Positions 35,014-47,175 are shown, numbered from the stretch's first letter. The stretch is 64,000 nucleotides of DNA from Artemia franciscana (GCF_032884065.1 NC_088873.1:310001-374000), one strand, 5' to 3'. Translations and numbers: made by a program. Notes: a model not told the origin generated them from the letters alone.

Positions 35014-35083
35014 GATATGGTTGGTTTATGCACCGCAAATCTTTTAGCAAGCATGTCAACTAAGGATTTTAAGGATTTGTATG
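35014..35083 (+). CDS. Membrane zinc-finger gene, exon 6
   Basis: A short exon of 23 codons plus one base, between ATATTTTAG and TATG|GTAAGT. It encodes DMVGLCTANLLASMSTKDFK followed by DLY. It enters in phase 0 and leaves in phase 1 (G|CC = Ala with exon 7). Joined to exon 5 it gives a continuous helical, Cys-spaced segment. Confidence 0.8.
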
Positions 35084-35499
35084 GTAAGTTTTTCGCCCAA
35101 GCCTTAGATTCTGCAATCATCTTGGTTTGTCTGTTCTCTCAGGAGTGTTAATTAAGGAGGGTTATTGCCCCTCCCTCCTAGATTTGACAAATACCTTTTT
35201 TGGGGTATTGTCTTTGACAAAATTGAAAAGAAGGAATAATGCCCTTCTGAATTTCGAAAATGAGATAATCATAGTGTAATATCCTAGATGAAATAAAAAT
35301 TCTTTTAAGCCTTAATTAAATTATGTTGATAAATAGTAATTACGAGGCAATTCTGCTTTCTATTTAAATATTCTGTAAAAATGTTAGGTGTGAATCGGGC
35401 TTTAAGCAGTGTTTAAACAGCTCAAGTTCTGAACTCCAAATGCACCGTATTCGCGTGTGGGATGTTGTTTCAGATGGTATCAAATGTTAGTGTTATGAT

Positions 35500-35960
35500 G
35501 TGGATATTTGTTCAAATGACCGACTAAGTAAGACTAGGGTATAGAAACAGAAGAATAGTAGTAGCAGTAGAACTTTTTAAGGTAAGGGAACAGGTTAGGT
35601 GAGACTTGTGTAACGAGACAGATAGTGATTGCCTTGAAGCTAAGGGGAGAGACCAGTTAGAGCTGACGTTAAGAAAAAGGATAAGTGTAGTTGTTTTAGT
35701 TTTTATTGAAGGTAAGGGGGGAGAGTTTTTATTGAAGTTAAGGGTAAGGCTGATGTAAGGAATAGGAATGATTGTAGTGGTGATAGTCTATCGAAAATAT
35801 GGGATAGACTTCTTATCACTGGGGTAAGGAGCCGTACTTTTTATTGTAGGTAAGAGACTAGGTATGGCTGGATCAAGAAGACATAAGATAGGGTAATCTT
35901 GTAGTAATTGGGGTAATTTTTGTTTAGGTTTTCGGTAGGTTAAATTTCTAGAAGGTAAAA
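35500..35960. repeat. Diverged G-rich minisatellite-like region
   Basis: 'TTTTTATTGAAGGTAAGGG' and variants recur at irregular spacing (for example about 35700, 35728 and 35838), along with 'GTATAGAAACAGAAGA' and 'GTATCGAAGCAGAAGA' at either end. It looks like a decayed tandem array. Confidence 0.55.
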
Positions 35961-36199
35961 CTGGGGTATCGAAGCAGAAGAGTTGTAGAAGGGCTAGTTT
36001 TTATTATAGCCTTTTTCGAAGGAATAATGCACTAGAACGCATTTCAAAGTGCCTTAATCAAGAGCTGCATGCTTCAATAGGAAAAAGTGAGACTTCAGAA
36101 AATTAAACATGAAGAAGGTTTATAGTGAAAGAAGAGAATTCATGGAAGTAGAATTCTTGTAAATAAAGAAAGATAATTGTACATCAGGAAAAGAAAAAT

Positions 36200-36640
36200 T
36201 CTTTATTACTTCAAGCACAAAAAGATGGGTCTGAAGTACATTTGTGTGCGTTAGATGTTTCAAAAGCTCTTGACACCGTTTGTCGTAGCCAATTCTGGTA
36301 TTCTCTTACTCAGCTTGGAGTGAATTTATCTGTTATATTTGTTCTTTGTTTTTGGTATGCTATTTTTTTATGTTCAACTCCAGTCAAGAAATACCTTTTT
36401 TGGTAATATCTTCATTCGTTTTGGACTTGGAGGGGGGGGGGTGGAGGTTGTCACCATACCTTTTTAATGTTCGTTGATATCCTGTGTTAACTAATGTTTT
36501 CCCTCAAAGACACTGTGCCTTTGATGAATTTGCTAGAAATATTACTATGACTGGAATTTTTCCTCTATACCCGTGTAATTAAATAAGTGCTTAGATTGAA
36601 GGGCCCTGATCATACTGAAGATTTTTTCTATTTATTTATT
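36200..36640 (+). pseudogene. Non-LTR reverse transcriptase fragment
   Basis: The + strand reads 'HLCALDVSKALDTV' (about 36236-36282), the conserved D-x-S-K-A-F-D RT motif with L for F. After a stop it reads 'HTFLMFVDILC' (about 36450-36485), matching the ..LSP.LFN.Y.(N/D)DL block. A poly-G run at 36431 has shifted the frame. It lies in intron 6, sense to the gene. Confidence 0.7.
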
Positions 36641-37044
36641 GCACAAATAATAGATGGCTTCTTATTCTAAATTTCAGACTTAAAATTGTAAAGTTCGACT
36701 AAAAAAGGCCCTTTGTAATTCTTTTCGTTTAGATGCGCCCTTCCTTATTGGCATCGCAAACCGTACGTATATACAATTACAGTCTCCTTATTTACATACG
36801 AACGCCATCTAGCTTTATCACATTATTAATGATAAAACCCAAATAGAAACATAATACAGTATTATACCGACTTTGGTCCATTTATAGTGGACCAAAGACA
36901 CAAGAATTACTTTTGCTAACAGCACAACTGGTATATGTCTCGATATTTCTTTGAATAGCACTGCACATTCAGCTAGCCACAAAAGAGTTGTTTAAAAAAG
37001 AACGCCTAGGAAGTCTTAGGCTGTATTCAAATTTATCTAGACCG

Positions 37045-38147
37045 TTAATCGAAATTCAAATTTAAATGAGCTAAAATTTTGATAAACTCTAGTTCTGCCG
37101 TGTAATGCAACACTGTCCAAAGTACTAGTAGTTTTTAGTTTCTAGCCTCAAAGAAATGCCGCCAGGAAGTTTATTGAAAGGGAATAGGGACAGATGTGTG
37201 ACAGACTTTTATTTTTACCGAAATTTAAATGGGAATATATCTCTTTTTCCTTCTAATATGCCCATTTCTGATCTCTTCTTGTTTCCCAGGATCACTGCCA
37301 CTCTTTCCCGCCTTTTCAGCGTCCATGCGTGTCATCCTGATAGCAAAAAATTTCGAATAACTCGGCTTGAACGCTATTAAGTATTATGTTTCTAAATTGT
37401 CTTTCCCTGTAAAAAACACCCAGCAACGGAAACGTCGATTCGACGCCCTATGCGCCAGCAATGGCTCTGAAGGATCTTTATCCATTATCCTTCTAAATTG
37501 TCTTACTGACCATAAAGTAGGCATAGCTAGCTGAATATGCAGAATATAGGCCACTTACATTGTTAAAAGCTTTTATTTGTTGACTTTTCGAGCCTTTTTC
37601 TTCTTCATCGTGAAATTTATCGGGAGGGTATGGGGGAGATGTTAGACAAGAGCTTTGTTTTTGCCGGAATTTAAGTGGTGGAGTTTTTCCTACTTATACA
37701 CAAATTGTTAATGCCTTCTTGTTTTCCAAGGATGATTGTCACCCTTGGCTCTTTACACGTCCATGTGTGTCATCCTTATGATAAAAGATTTTTTCGGAGA
37801 ACTCACCTTGAAAACAGTTTACTATTATATTTCTGAATTACTTTATTGACCACATAATATCTATGGCTAGCTGAATCCGCACAGTATAGGCCATTTACGC
37901 TGGTTATAACATTGTTTCATGAAAATTACATGTCTTTTTCTTCTTGTTGTTTTTCATCTCTCCGGTAGAGCATAAATTATTAAACCTGAATAAATTGTTC
38001 ACTGATAAGAAAGGATCCTTCGGTGTTTTGATATGGGTTTAATAGACGTCAAAAACTACTAGTGCCACTGACAGTGTAGTGTTACATGACAGAACTAGAG
38101 TTACACAAAACAAGCATAAATCTAATTCAAAACTAAATTTCGATTAA
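37045..38147. mobile_element. Inverted-repeat element containing a diverged direct duplication
   Basis: The arms at about 37045-37140 ('TAATCGAAATT...CTCTAGTTCTGCC...ACTAGTAGTTTTT') and about 38045-38147 are reverse complements with scattered mismatches. Between them, two diverged direct copies (about 37180-37600 and 37650-37960) share 'CTTCTTGTTT', 'TGTGTCATCCT' and 'TGGCTAGCTGAAT..GCA' landmarks. No ORF is convincing. Confidence 0.7.
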
Positions 38148-38149
38148 TT

Positions 38150-38830
38150 GTTTCTGTTAAACCTATTTTCAATGTATTTTTCAATATTAATAAGTACAAT
38201 AGTATATGCTCAAGAGAACATAAAAATCTTAGAAGAAGAAAAAAATCTCGTGATTTTGACGAAACAATGCTTTTAATAAAAATTTCTAACAATGCTATAA
38301 TGTAACCTATAACCATACATACAAACCCATACCAAATAAACCCGAATACTATAGTTTATGGTGCATTTAAACTCATATTTCAGGGCCAAAAAAATCCTGT
38401 CTTATCAGTTCGCAATTTACTTAGGTCCAATAGTTTATGCTAAAGAGGGTGCACTTGAAAGAAAGGCATGTGTTCTTGACGAACCAGTGTTTTTAATAGA
38501 ATAAGTGTGTCATGCTAGCCCTATGTCATGCTAGCACTATATCATCTAGCCCTGATTACCTCATGACCTTATGATCAGTGCTATAGTTTATGAACGATTT
38601 ATCAAAGTCCCAGTTGAAACTAGACTTAATCTTGTTTTGAATATCTGTGGTTCTGTCGTTTCCCTCGGTCTGTGGTGCTTATGGTATTTAGTTTTGAATT
38701 AAACCTACGTTGAAACGCCGAGAATCCTCAATTACCAGTTTTCAATATATTTAAGTCTAACAGCTTATGCCTAAGAAGGGGCTTAAAAAAGAAGAAGGAT
38801 AAACCCGGAACTTCGACGAAAAGCTATTTT
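38150..38830. repeat. Three diverged direct repeats
   Basis: Units with '(C/T)AATAGTTTATGCTAAAGA'-type landmarks followed by TTGACGAA or TTCGACGAA occur near 38195, 38430 and 38757. Divergence is high. Confidence 0.5.
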
Positions 38831-38959
38831 TGAAAGACGAGATTGTTGAAAACTTAATAATTGAACTGACAACCATAATCCACATGCTACATCATAGGCA
38901 GCGCAATAGCGCTGTCTAAGGAAAGAGCGATGTGGGCACAATGTATTTTTTTCTTTTTT

Positions 38960-39835
38960 TCTTTTTTTTTACCAGGGCACTTCCTATCGAAGGAGTTGTC
39001 GTAGAAACTTCGAAAAGGGCTAATTTGATTGGAAATTGAAAGGGCTAGTGCCTCTTTTTATTAGTCAAAGTTATTTGGAGGGCAACTAACCCACCTCCCA
39101 CGCCCACCATTTTCCCAAACACATCAAATAAAAATTTTGAGATAGCCATTTTGTTCAAAGTAATTGAAAGGTCCAGAAATTCTCTCTTTGAGGATAACAA
39201 CCCCCCCCCCCCACAGGCCTCAAGGCAAGGGTTATAAGTTATGCCCCGGGGCATATAAGGTTTATATAGAAACGGTGATCAGATAAACTTCGGAGGCGGC
39301 TCATTAGATTGTTAATCAAAAGTTCTAGTGTCCTTTTCCAGATTGAGAGTGATCGAACGATGGATACCCCCCCCCCCCCCCTCCAAACCTTGTATTTTCC
39401 CGAAATGCATCTGATAGAAATTCTGAGATGACTATTTGTTATTGTAGAAACTTTGAAAAAGGCTCATTCGCTTGAAAACTGAGAGGGTTAGTGCCTTTTG
39501 TATTGGTCAAAAGTGACTGGAAGGCAACAAGCCCCCCCCCCCCAATGCCCATCAGTTCCCAAAACACAACAAATAAAAATTTAAGATATCCATTTTCTTC
39601 AGCGTAGTTGAAAGGTTTGGGAAGTGAATGGAGGGAAGTCAGCCCCTCCCCCAAGCCGATCATTCCCGAAACATATCCGATCGAAATTTTAAGAGAGCTA
39701 TTTTTTAGCATTGTTGAAAGGTCCAGTATTGGGGATGTCAATCTCCCCACAGTCTTCGGGACGAGGGCTGTAAGTTATGCAATTCCTTCATTGTTTACAC
39801 ATAGTATATGTTATTGAGAAAGGTATCCATGTTTG
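38960..39835. repeat. Tandem array of a dispersed family with C-runs
   Basis: Three to four diverged units (starting about 38995, 39265, 39445 and 39605) carry 'GAAACTT(C/T)GAAAA(A/G)GGCT', 'GGAGGGCAACTAA', a long C-run and 'AGATAGCCATTTTGTTCA', then GTTGAAAGGTCCAG. The same words occur at 33540-33640 and 42260-42400. The ORFs at 39045-39817 are made of this repeat. Confidence 0.7.
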
Positions 39836-41049
39836 AACTTCACTTTCCAAGAAAATGAAGGGTATTCATGTGACACTTTCAGAGAATATTGAGGGAAGTG
39901 TTGAGCTAAATCGAAGCATGTTATGTGTATACGGATTGTCAAAAGGGTACAACACAGGAATAACTGAGTGTATTAATTTGGAAAATTGTGGAAATGACAA
40001 GGGAGATGATCAGAAAGGCAATATTTGCACGATATCAATATTACTACAACTACCACCATTACTACTACCACACTACTTCATTTTCAGTATTAAAAGGAAA
40101 TTTGAACTAAATTGAAAGGTGCTATGTGCATGCATATTCTCAAAATAGCGTATATCAAAAGTTGATGTGGGTATTAAGATGAAACTTTCAGAGAAGACTC
40201 AAAAGAGAAGATCATGTCACCAAAAGGTAATATGTGCAAACTACTGGTAATACTACTATTACTGCTGCATTTACTACTAGTGCTACTGCTTCTATTGCAA
40301 CTACTTGCAGGGATAAGAGCAATGAGATGAAAATTTCAAGAAGCATATAAACATACAGGCTATCAAAAGGATATATCAGCAATGTCATATTGATGGCTTT
40401 TGTATTAAATTGAAACTTCTATGACTAGATGAGAGGGATGTTTAACTGACCAAAAGGCAATAGGTTAATACTACTGCTGTTAGCAGTACTACAGATTTCA
40501 ATACTATTACTAGTAATATCAATGCTACTAGTGTGACTACTATTAAAACTATGCCCAACGACATGAAGGTGAAGTTTTCAAGACATTTTCAGGGGGAAGA
40601 TGACTAAATTAGAACATGCCCTCTGTATTCGGGTTGTCAAAAGAGTGTAACGGCAACATCTTAGGATCAGTTAAGTGTGTGAAGTTGAAACTAACAGGAC
40701 TTCTTGTGAGGGATATTGAACTAATCAAAAAAGAATATTTGCATCCTAATGCTTTTGCTTCAAGTTCAAGTTTTTTTTTATTTGAACATTCACAAATAAA
40801 TAAATAAAATACAACACTTTCGCGCTGGGGAAAACCTATGAGGGTTTGTATTCGCGCGAAAGTCCACATATCTACTTACCTATAATAACAAATTCAATCT
40901 CTCTTACTCATTAATACACAACTCTCTCTCCCCCCTTTCATTCCTCCCAACTCCACCTTACCCTCCTGCCCGCCCTTACCTTCCTAGCCCACCCGTACTT
41001 CCTTAGCCCACCCTTACCTCCCTAGCCCCACCCTTACCTTACGAACCCA

Positions 41050-41620
41050 CCCTTCTTCACCTAATCACCCTACCACCCATAGTAAAATTCAACATTTATC
41101 CCCAAAAAATAATCTTTTGATTTCTTTTTAAACTGAAGTACGTGTTCCACCGCCCTAATGCTCACTGGTAGTTCATTCCACACACTTGGACCCAGGTGTC
41201 TAATTGAGAATGAAGACCGGGTACCATGACGTAAATCCACAACGATATCACTACTATGCCTTGTTCCATAATTAGGCAGATTACTATTTGTTTGTTAAAA
41301 ACTCTTAAAGACATCCGGGGCTAGGCCATTCATACACTGAAACACAAATACAGCAGCCTGGTAATCTCTTATCTGACCGACATTAAGGAGCTTCAGCGAC
41401 GTAAAGCAAGCACAGGTGTCATGCACATCCTGGACATATCTACCTGTTGTTCTAACAGCTTTATTTTGTAGAATTTGCACTGTTCTATAGTTGGATAAGA
41501 AGTTGCTGCTCCATAGGAGGCAGCCGTAAGAGATATATGGATAAACCAACGAATACAATATAGTTAAAAGTATCATCTGTGGGAGAAAGTGCTGCAGACT
41601 CATACTACTGGTACTGTTAC
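41050..41620 (-). mobile_element. LINE C-terminal fragment
   Basis: The minus strand encodes 'LYSLVYPYISYGCLLWSSNF' and then VQILQNKAVR, followed after a frame change (about 41295) by 'FSIRHLGPSVWNELPVSIRA'. This is the standard thumb-distal region of CR1/Jockey-like ORF2, where Y-P-Y-x-x-Y-G is highly conserved. It is 5'-truncated at a triplet-rich repeat, whose translation gives a misleading Ser-rich N-terminus. Confidence 0.82.
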
Positions 41621-42259
41621 TATTATTACTACCTCTATAACTGCTACTGCCACTAAAACTTAGGCTACTACAATTAATTCTAGAGCAACTACTGCTACTA
41701 CTATTAAAACTAGAGATATTACGGCGATAAAGTTGAAATGCATATAAACTGTATGGAATTAAATCGAAACACACTATGCCCACACAGGTTGTCAAGGAGA
41801 TGCATCAGAAATGCTTTAGGAATGGTCGATGGTATGTATTAAGCTGAAACTTTCAGCGTGTGTCGAGGGGGGTGTTAAAGAAACCAAAGGTGCTGTGCCC
41901 ATACTGCTACTAATACTGCGTTAACTATTGCTATTGCGCTAGCTAAGGGTATTAAGGTGAAGCTTTTAAGGAAGGCGGATGTTGAACTAAAATATCAAAA
42001 GAAATAACTGAAGAACAATTTATATTATTATATAGTATTATACTTTTAACACTAACACAACTGTTAATGTTACTAATGACACTAAAGATATTAAGATGAA
42101 ACTTTTAGGGAATGTTTAGGAATTTCAATTAAAGGAAATAACTGTAGGCACGCAGGTTTTCAAAAGTGCATATAAGCAATATTCATATGTAGCACCACTC
42201 TATAATAGCTAGTAATACTATTGAAACATTTAAAGTAGCTTATTCAATTCAAAATTAAA

Positions 42260-42480
42260 AGTTCTGATTCCCTTTTTAAGTGTAACAAGAGATTGGAGGG
42301 CAAGGAGCCCTTGTCTCAAGCCCCTTCTTTTTCCAAACACATCCAGTCAAAATTTTGAGACAGTCATTTTGTTGAGCATAGTAGAACGGTCCAGCAACTA
42401 TGTCTTGTGGGATATTAGGCATGTCAACCCTTCGCAATTATGCAATTGGCCCATTGTGCTTTAAAACTAAATGATACTTT
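42260..42480. repeat. Solitary copy of the 33.5/39.0 kb family
   Basis: It carries 'GATTGGAGGGCAAGGAGCCC', 'CAAAATTTTGAGACAGTCAT' and 'GTCCAGCAACTATGTCTT', the same order of words as 33550-33660 and the 39 kb array. Confidence 0.65.
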
Positions 42481-42879
42481 GAAATAAATCAAAAGGCATT
42501 GTGTTTATGATTGCCAATAAGATACCTTAGCAATATATTGAGAATGACTGGGGGTAATAAGTTGAAACTTTTGAGGATACTGCTATTACTACTTCTTCTC
42601 TTTCAATTTAAATAAATAAAGAGATTGTAAGTGTATCCAGGTTGCCAAAGAGCATAGATAGAAACTTTTGGGATTCATATTAAGTTTTAGTTTTCAGGTC
42701 AACTTTAGAATCTATAAAATTAAATTAAAAACACTATTTGTGTCAGGATTTAAAATTGTTGAAAAAGTTTCTCAAACATACAAATAGCAACCCATACTGT
42801 GGATTTTTATAGAAAAAAAAATGAAAAGATATGAAATATTATTATTTCCATGAAAAAGACTATGTCAGTAAAAAGACGA

Positions 42880-44765
42880 ACAAATTAATTTAAAAAGCTT
42901 TTTCCACAAAACAAGTTTATCAAAGAAATGTAAAGAGCTCCATTAAGCCAAGAATGAATAAAAATAAAGTCAAATAACATTACAAGCGTGAAACTACCAC
43001 AAATCACTATCAATAAATAAATGAAACTCAACAGAAACTAGATCTACGTTGTATGGGCAACGTGAGGTGTTGCGGCAACGTTTTTTCGGCTTCGCCGAGC
43101 AAAGTGTTGCGAGAGCACTCATTTTGGGTTTATTTCCTCGCTTCGATTAAACGCTGAAGTTGTTAATCTGTAAGGATCTTACAAAAAAGTCCCCTACATG
43201 TCTTAACACTGGAACCAAATTTGTCTTACCATCAAATGCACTGGAAACAAATAATAGGAACACCAACTAGCAAAAGTTGCAAACCCCTCATTGCCGAAGA
43301 TGATGAGCTAACAGCCGACTGTTGCTTAAAACTCCCCTATATGTCCCACAATTGGTATCGGCCTATTTTCGGTTTCAGTGTGTACCTTACTGCTGAAGTT
43401 GTCAACCCCTTTAAACTTTCAAACTTACGTATGTCTCACGAAGGAATTTTTCTACCAAAAAATGGATGACATATAGCTTGATCAGCTCATCAAGAGCGAT
43501 CGACTGCCGTCGAAAAAATATATCTGTCTTCGTTCAAAAGTTGACTTTTTTGCCGTATTCCAAGTTTCTAACGTCATCACTTAGACAGGAGCAAAGGATA
43601 AACTCTAATTTCTTTAGAAATGAGAGAACCTTTAAAGCACAAGAGACACATCTGATACCATTTCTCTATTGCAATCCCAAGTGCGAAAAGCCGAATGATA
43701 AACTCAGCTGAAATCACGAACAGAAATGGGTAGAAACAATAGATAACAGCGCTTTCGGACCTGTGGGAAAATGCCACTTTTTTGTTTCTGTAAGTTTTTC
43801 TATTTACCACTCAAAGAAGATATATTGGCTGTGGCGCCGGGTAACTACCGCATATATTTAACACTTATAGATTGTAGTCCATCTTCATTTTGAAACTGGT
43901 GCCTGCCTGCTTGCCTGCTAGGACAGAGCTATCCACTCGAAGGCAGAAACATGGTTTGATGAAACGAAAGCTTGACTGCATAACTTCAGATAGTTCTCTC
44001 TGACATAGGCTATAAAACTCCACTTCACTTCACACATTATAGGCTCTGGCTCAAGGACAAGCAAAAACCATCCTTTTTGACCCCAGGCAAGAGTTCTACG
44101 AAGCTTTCCAAAATGCAAAGTCATATTCATCAATCCGGCCTAAGGTCCACGCTTTCAGTAAAAACCGCAGAGGTTAGACCCTTACCACTTTCTAGGAATA
44201 AGCTGAAATCGGGGCACTAGGAACAAAAAAAAAAAACACGACAAAACCAAAGTGTTGCTTCCGCAACACAATTACAATAAATAACCAAGTCAAATTCAAA
44301 ACGAGCTAAAACTAACAAGAGTTGGGGTGATAACCCCCATGCCTTCTAAGGACCAGAATGCAGTTTGTGCTTTACTGAAAACAAAATACGTTTGAAATGT
44401 TTTCACTTTTCTTACTTACATAAATATGAAATTATCAAAAATTTTAAGGTATAAATATCAGTATATGTCAATTAAAATGACAATCCACTGTCATTTTTTT
44501 TTCAGTAAAGCACAAATTGTGTCCTGGTCTTGAGATGGCATGGGGGTTATCAGTCTTAATCATGTTAATGTTTGCTCATTTTGAGTTTTACTTGGCTATT
44601 TATTGTGATTTCTATTCGTTTTGAGTTTCATTTATTTATTAATAGTGATTCGTGGTAGTTTTACGCTTAGAACATTATTTGACTTTTTTTGCTCATTCTT
44701 GGCATTATGGAACTCTGCTTTTCTGTGGAAAACTTGTTTGTGGAAAAAGTTTCTTAAATTAATAT
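42880..44765. mobile_element. ~1.9 kb inverted-repeat element
   Basis: The arms at 42880-43040 and 44600-44765 are reverse complements along about 150 bases ('AAAAGCTTTTTCCACAAAAC' against 'TTGTGGAAAAAGTTTCTT', and 'ACTACCACAAATCACTATCA' against TGGTAGTTTTA-type sequence). The interior includes 'GCTGAAGTTGTCAACCCC' twice and a GTGTTGC/GCAACAC stem-loop (44252-44269). No transposase is visible. It sits in intron 6 directly upstream of exon 7. Confidence 0.8.
44275..44610. repeat. Internal palindrome of the 1.9 kb element
   Basis: The left arm (about 44275-44383: 'CAATAAATAACCAAGTCAAA' to 'TTTGTGCTTTACTGAAA') pairs with the right arm (about 44502-44610). The spacer of about 120 bases is AT-rich. 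Confidence 0.85.
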
Positions 44766-45012
44766 TAGACTAAAACGTTTTTTTTTTTCGACGTAACACC
44801 TTAAATTAGGTATCCTTTTTCCAGACCACACTGCCTTTCTATGACGAACAAATACTTTTGTACCAGTGTTCGCTGTCTAAATAAATGGATTAATTCTCGT
44901 TTTAACGTTTATTTGTTCGTAAAATCGTTCTAGTTCAAAAATGTTCTAGTCAAAGTTCTCAGTTTTGTATAACGATGAAACATTTTAACTTTGCCACTTT
45001 CTTGCATGCTAG

Positions 45013-45175
45013 CCGAGCTACGTCGAAGCCTATGTGATTTCCTTTCATGTTCTCGCTACTGGGAGGATATCATGGGCGGAGACAGGAAATTTCCTTGGAT
45101 TGCTGCTGGATTACTTGTTATACTCCTTTCTTTTGGAGTCTGTATTGCTTATTATATTGTATGGGGTATAACCGA
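45013..45175 (+). CDS. Membrane zinc-finger gene, exon 7 (transmembrane helix)
   Basis: The exon enters in phase 1 after GCATGCTAG and leaves in phase 2 at ACCGA|GTAAGT. It encodes ELRRSLCDFLSCSRYWED, then a short basic stretch (GGDRK), then the helix 'PWIAAGLLVILLSFGVCIAY' running into YIVWGI. This ~25-residue segment is the only strong internal membrane helix of the protein. The acceptor has a poor polypyrimidine tract, but frame and phase agree on both sides. Confidence 0.83.
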
Positions 45176-45450
45176 GTAAGTAGCGGGTATCTGTTAGCAT
45201 GATGGCTTCCTTTTTTGTTTCTTTCCTCGGTTCTATGTTCTGGCACTCAAATCAAACGGTTTCATAGTCAGGAAAAAGGCCGATATTGCACATGTTCGGC
45301 AAAAACAAGGCAAAACAATCATTTTGGTGTTAACAAAACATTAAAATTGAGTTAATAATTTATTTATTCATTAATGGAAAATTGTAGAGCATAATGTTTG
45401 TCGCTTAATTGATGTATGCTTAACCAATAACTCACAGTTTAAAAAAAATA

Positions 45451-45607
45451 TAGCGTAAACAGGGACAGCCTTGTGGTGCTGCCCAAGTAAAAAGCCATGT
45501 GGATAGCGTAAACAGGGACAGCCTTGTGGTGCTACCCAAGTAAAAAGCCATGTGGATAGCGTAAACAGGGACAGCCTTGTGGTGCTGCCCAAGTAAAAAG
45601 CCATGTG
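45451..45607. repeat. 53-bp minisatellite, 3 near-identical copies
   Basis: Units start at 45451, 45504 and 45557 with TAGCGTAAACAGGGACAGCC and differ by one base. They lie about 275 bases after exon 7. All three ORFs on the minus strand reading 'HGFLLGQHHKAVPVYAI' are translations of this repeat. Confidence 0.97.
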
Positions 45608-46885
45608 CCTTCCTGCATTTATTTATTGTTTTTCTTTCTTTACTTGTTTTCATTTATTATTTTCTTTTCTTTCATGAGAAGACATCACTTATAGCTGAAT
45701 TTGATTTTCACTGTATTGTGGCACTTCTAGCTACTAGCGGCACCATTACTGCGGCACTTCCTGGCTTTTATTATTAAAACCTATTCCAGTGATTGATAAG
45801 TATTATTAGACAAGTGTTATTGTCATAAAGGTTAATTGTGTAAATAACGATAGCTAGGGCAATGGTCCTTTGTTTAAAAATGGTACTTTCGTTACAATGG
45901 TACTTTGTTCAGGGCAATGGCATTTTTGGTCATACCTGAATTATGCCTGTTTAAAAGGGATTTGTCCAGACGTTTCTCTTATTTTCGTAATCTGATAGTA
46001 CAGATGATAGCAATGTAGAATCCACCTAGCCCAGGTCGTAGTACTCGAATCATATCGTCAGGGAGAAGAGTCTTAAGAGCCAAACTTAAGAACCCGTTTG
46101 CTATCGTTAAGTATGGAAAAGCGTTTTGTATTCAGAACAACCTAATTTCGTAGAATTACTAATTATAAGGATTGGGCTCTTACCACCTTTTCTGGGTTGG
46201 GTTGTTTATTTCGCTACCAATTATATGATTGGTAGAAAAATTGCTAGTCAGTTATGTCTCACTAGTAAAGGCTGTAATCTTTGGAGCCTTCATTTACCTC
46301 CATTTTTTTTTTCTTCGATACGCTGTAAATTGTAAATTGTCTGAAAGAAAATCGAGGAATATGTAAAGCAAATAAAATAGTTAATCTATGTTTGTCTTCC
46401 TTATTGGCAACCAGTCAATAGATATGAGGGCTTACAATTTAATAGCTTTATTTTAAATAAAATGGCCCAATGTGGTGTTATTTTACATGTTCACCTCAAT
46501 ATTTTGATTAAACTGTGCTCAAATTAAGGGACATTATTAGCTTAATTTTCTTTTATTGTCTTAATCTAACCCGGCACCTTGCCCAAAAACATCGAATTCT
46601 ACTCATGATATAGTTTGTTTCTTATAGACCTCTAGAATGAATGTCAAATATCCAATTTAGATGCGAATCAATTATGAATGAAGGCGTTTAATTAGTGTAT
46701 AATCTTTCTGAGCCCCCTGCAATGGCTTTGTCATATATCTTTCCAAAGCAATATTTTTTTACAATGGCTATCCCAGGCCTCTCCCATCAGTCAACAATAA
46801 GAAAACATTTTAAAAGTATTTAATTAACACATATAGAACTGATGCTGGAAAGTAAATTAAAGTTTCACTGCAGCATAAGCACTAG
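45608..46885. other. Intron 7, no recognised feature
   Basis: This is AT-rich intronic DNA. The small ORFs lack domains or bounded exon structure. Confidence 0.4.
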
Positions 46886-47175
46886 GCAGTTTCACTAGGC
46901 GAGTGGTTTGCCTGCTAGACTTGAAATCCTTTGTCTCTGAGGACGGGGGGTTGAGTCCTGATGTCGCTGGTGATTTAGTTTGGAGCGGAGGTCGGTGGCG
47001 TGGCTCTGTAAGCTCAGCCAAAGTTGAATCAGCTCTGAATGGGTACCTGGAGAAATCTGGGGAAATTAAACAGGAAGAGTGTGCGAAAGCACAGGATGGC
47101 TACCCCCCATTGCACTTCCTGGCTGAAGGGCCATGAAACGGAGAACAGCACCGACGTTATGGACTGTAAAATCCA
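46886..47175 (+). mobile_element. tRNA-Ser-derived SINE
   Basis: The first ~85 bases resemble a tRNA-Ser(UGA) gene: a GCAGT start, A box TAGGCGAGTGG (46897-46907), 'GACTTGAAATCC' with anticodon TGA (46922-46924), a long variable arm and B box GGTTGAGTCC (46949-46958). Mismatches in the acceptor and T stems make it a poor functional tRNA. The body contains 'GGGTACCTGGAGAAATCTGG' (from 47041), a phrase typical of tRNA-SINE central regions as I remember them. The 3' end is not sharply defined. It lies in intron 7, sense to the gene. Confidence 0.75.

Larger units (their letters stand above)
39840..42680. repeat. Diverged array with embedded (TAC)n-like triplets
   Basis: A loose unit recurs: 'TGAAACTTTCAGAGA', then '(G)TTGTCAAAAGGGT', then 'AGCAATGTCATA'-like, then 'CCAAAAGGCAATA' and a TACTACTGCTACTAC stretch. 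Triplet-rich blocks lie at about 40042, 40245, 40450, 40500, 41610, 41680, 41905 and 42045. A minus-strand LINE fragment (41050-41600) interrupts the array. It fills part of intron 6. Confidence 0.65.

Noticed and set aside
39045..39817. Overlapping ORFs with 'LSITLNKMAISKFLFDVFG'-like peptides
   Set aside because: The same peptide recurs because the DNA is a tandem array of a dispersed non-coding repeat; C-runs set the frames.
41620..41795. Ser-rich N-terminal domain on the LINE fragment
   Set aside because: It is a translation of TAC/TAG-type triplet repeats beyond the 5' truncation point, not part of the LINE protein.
45371..45653. Repeat-peptide ORFs and a CRISPR-like look of three evenly spaced units
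   Set aside because: The units are contiguous 53-bp minisatellite copies with no unique spacers, in a eukaryotic intron.
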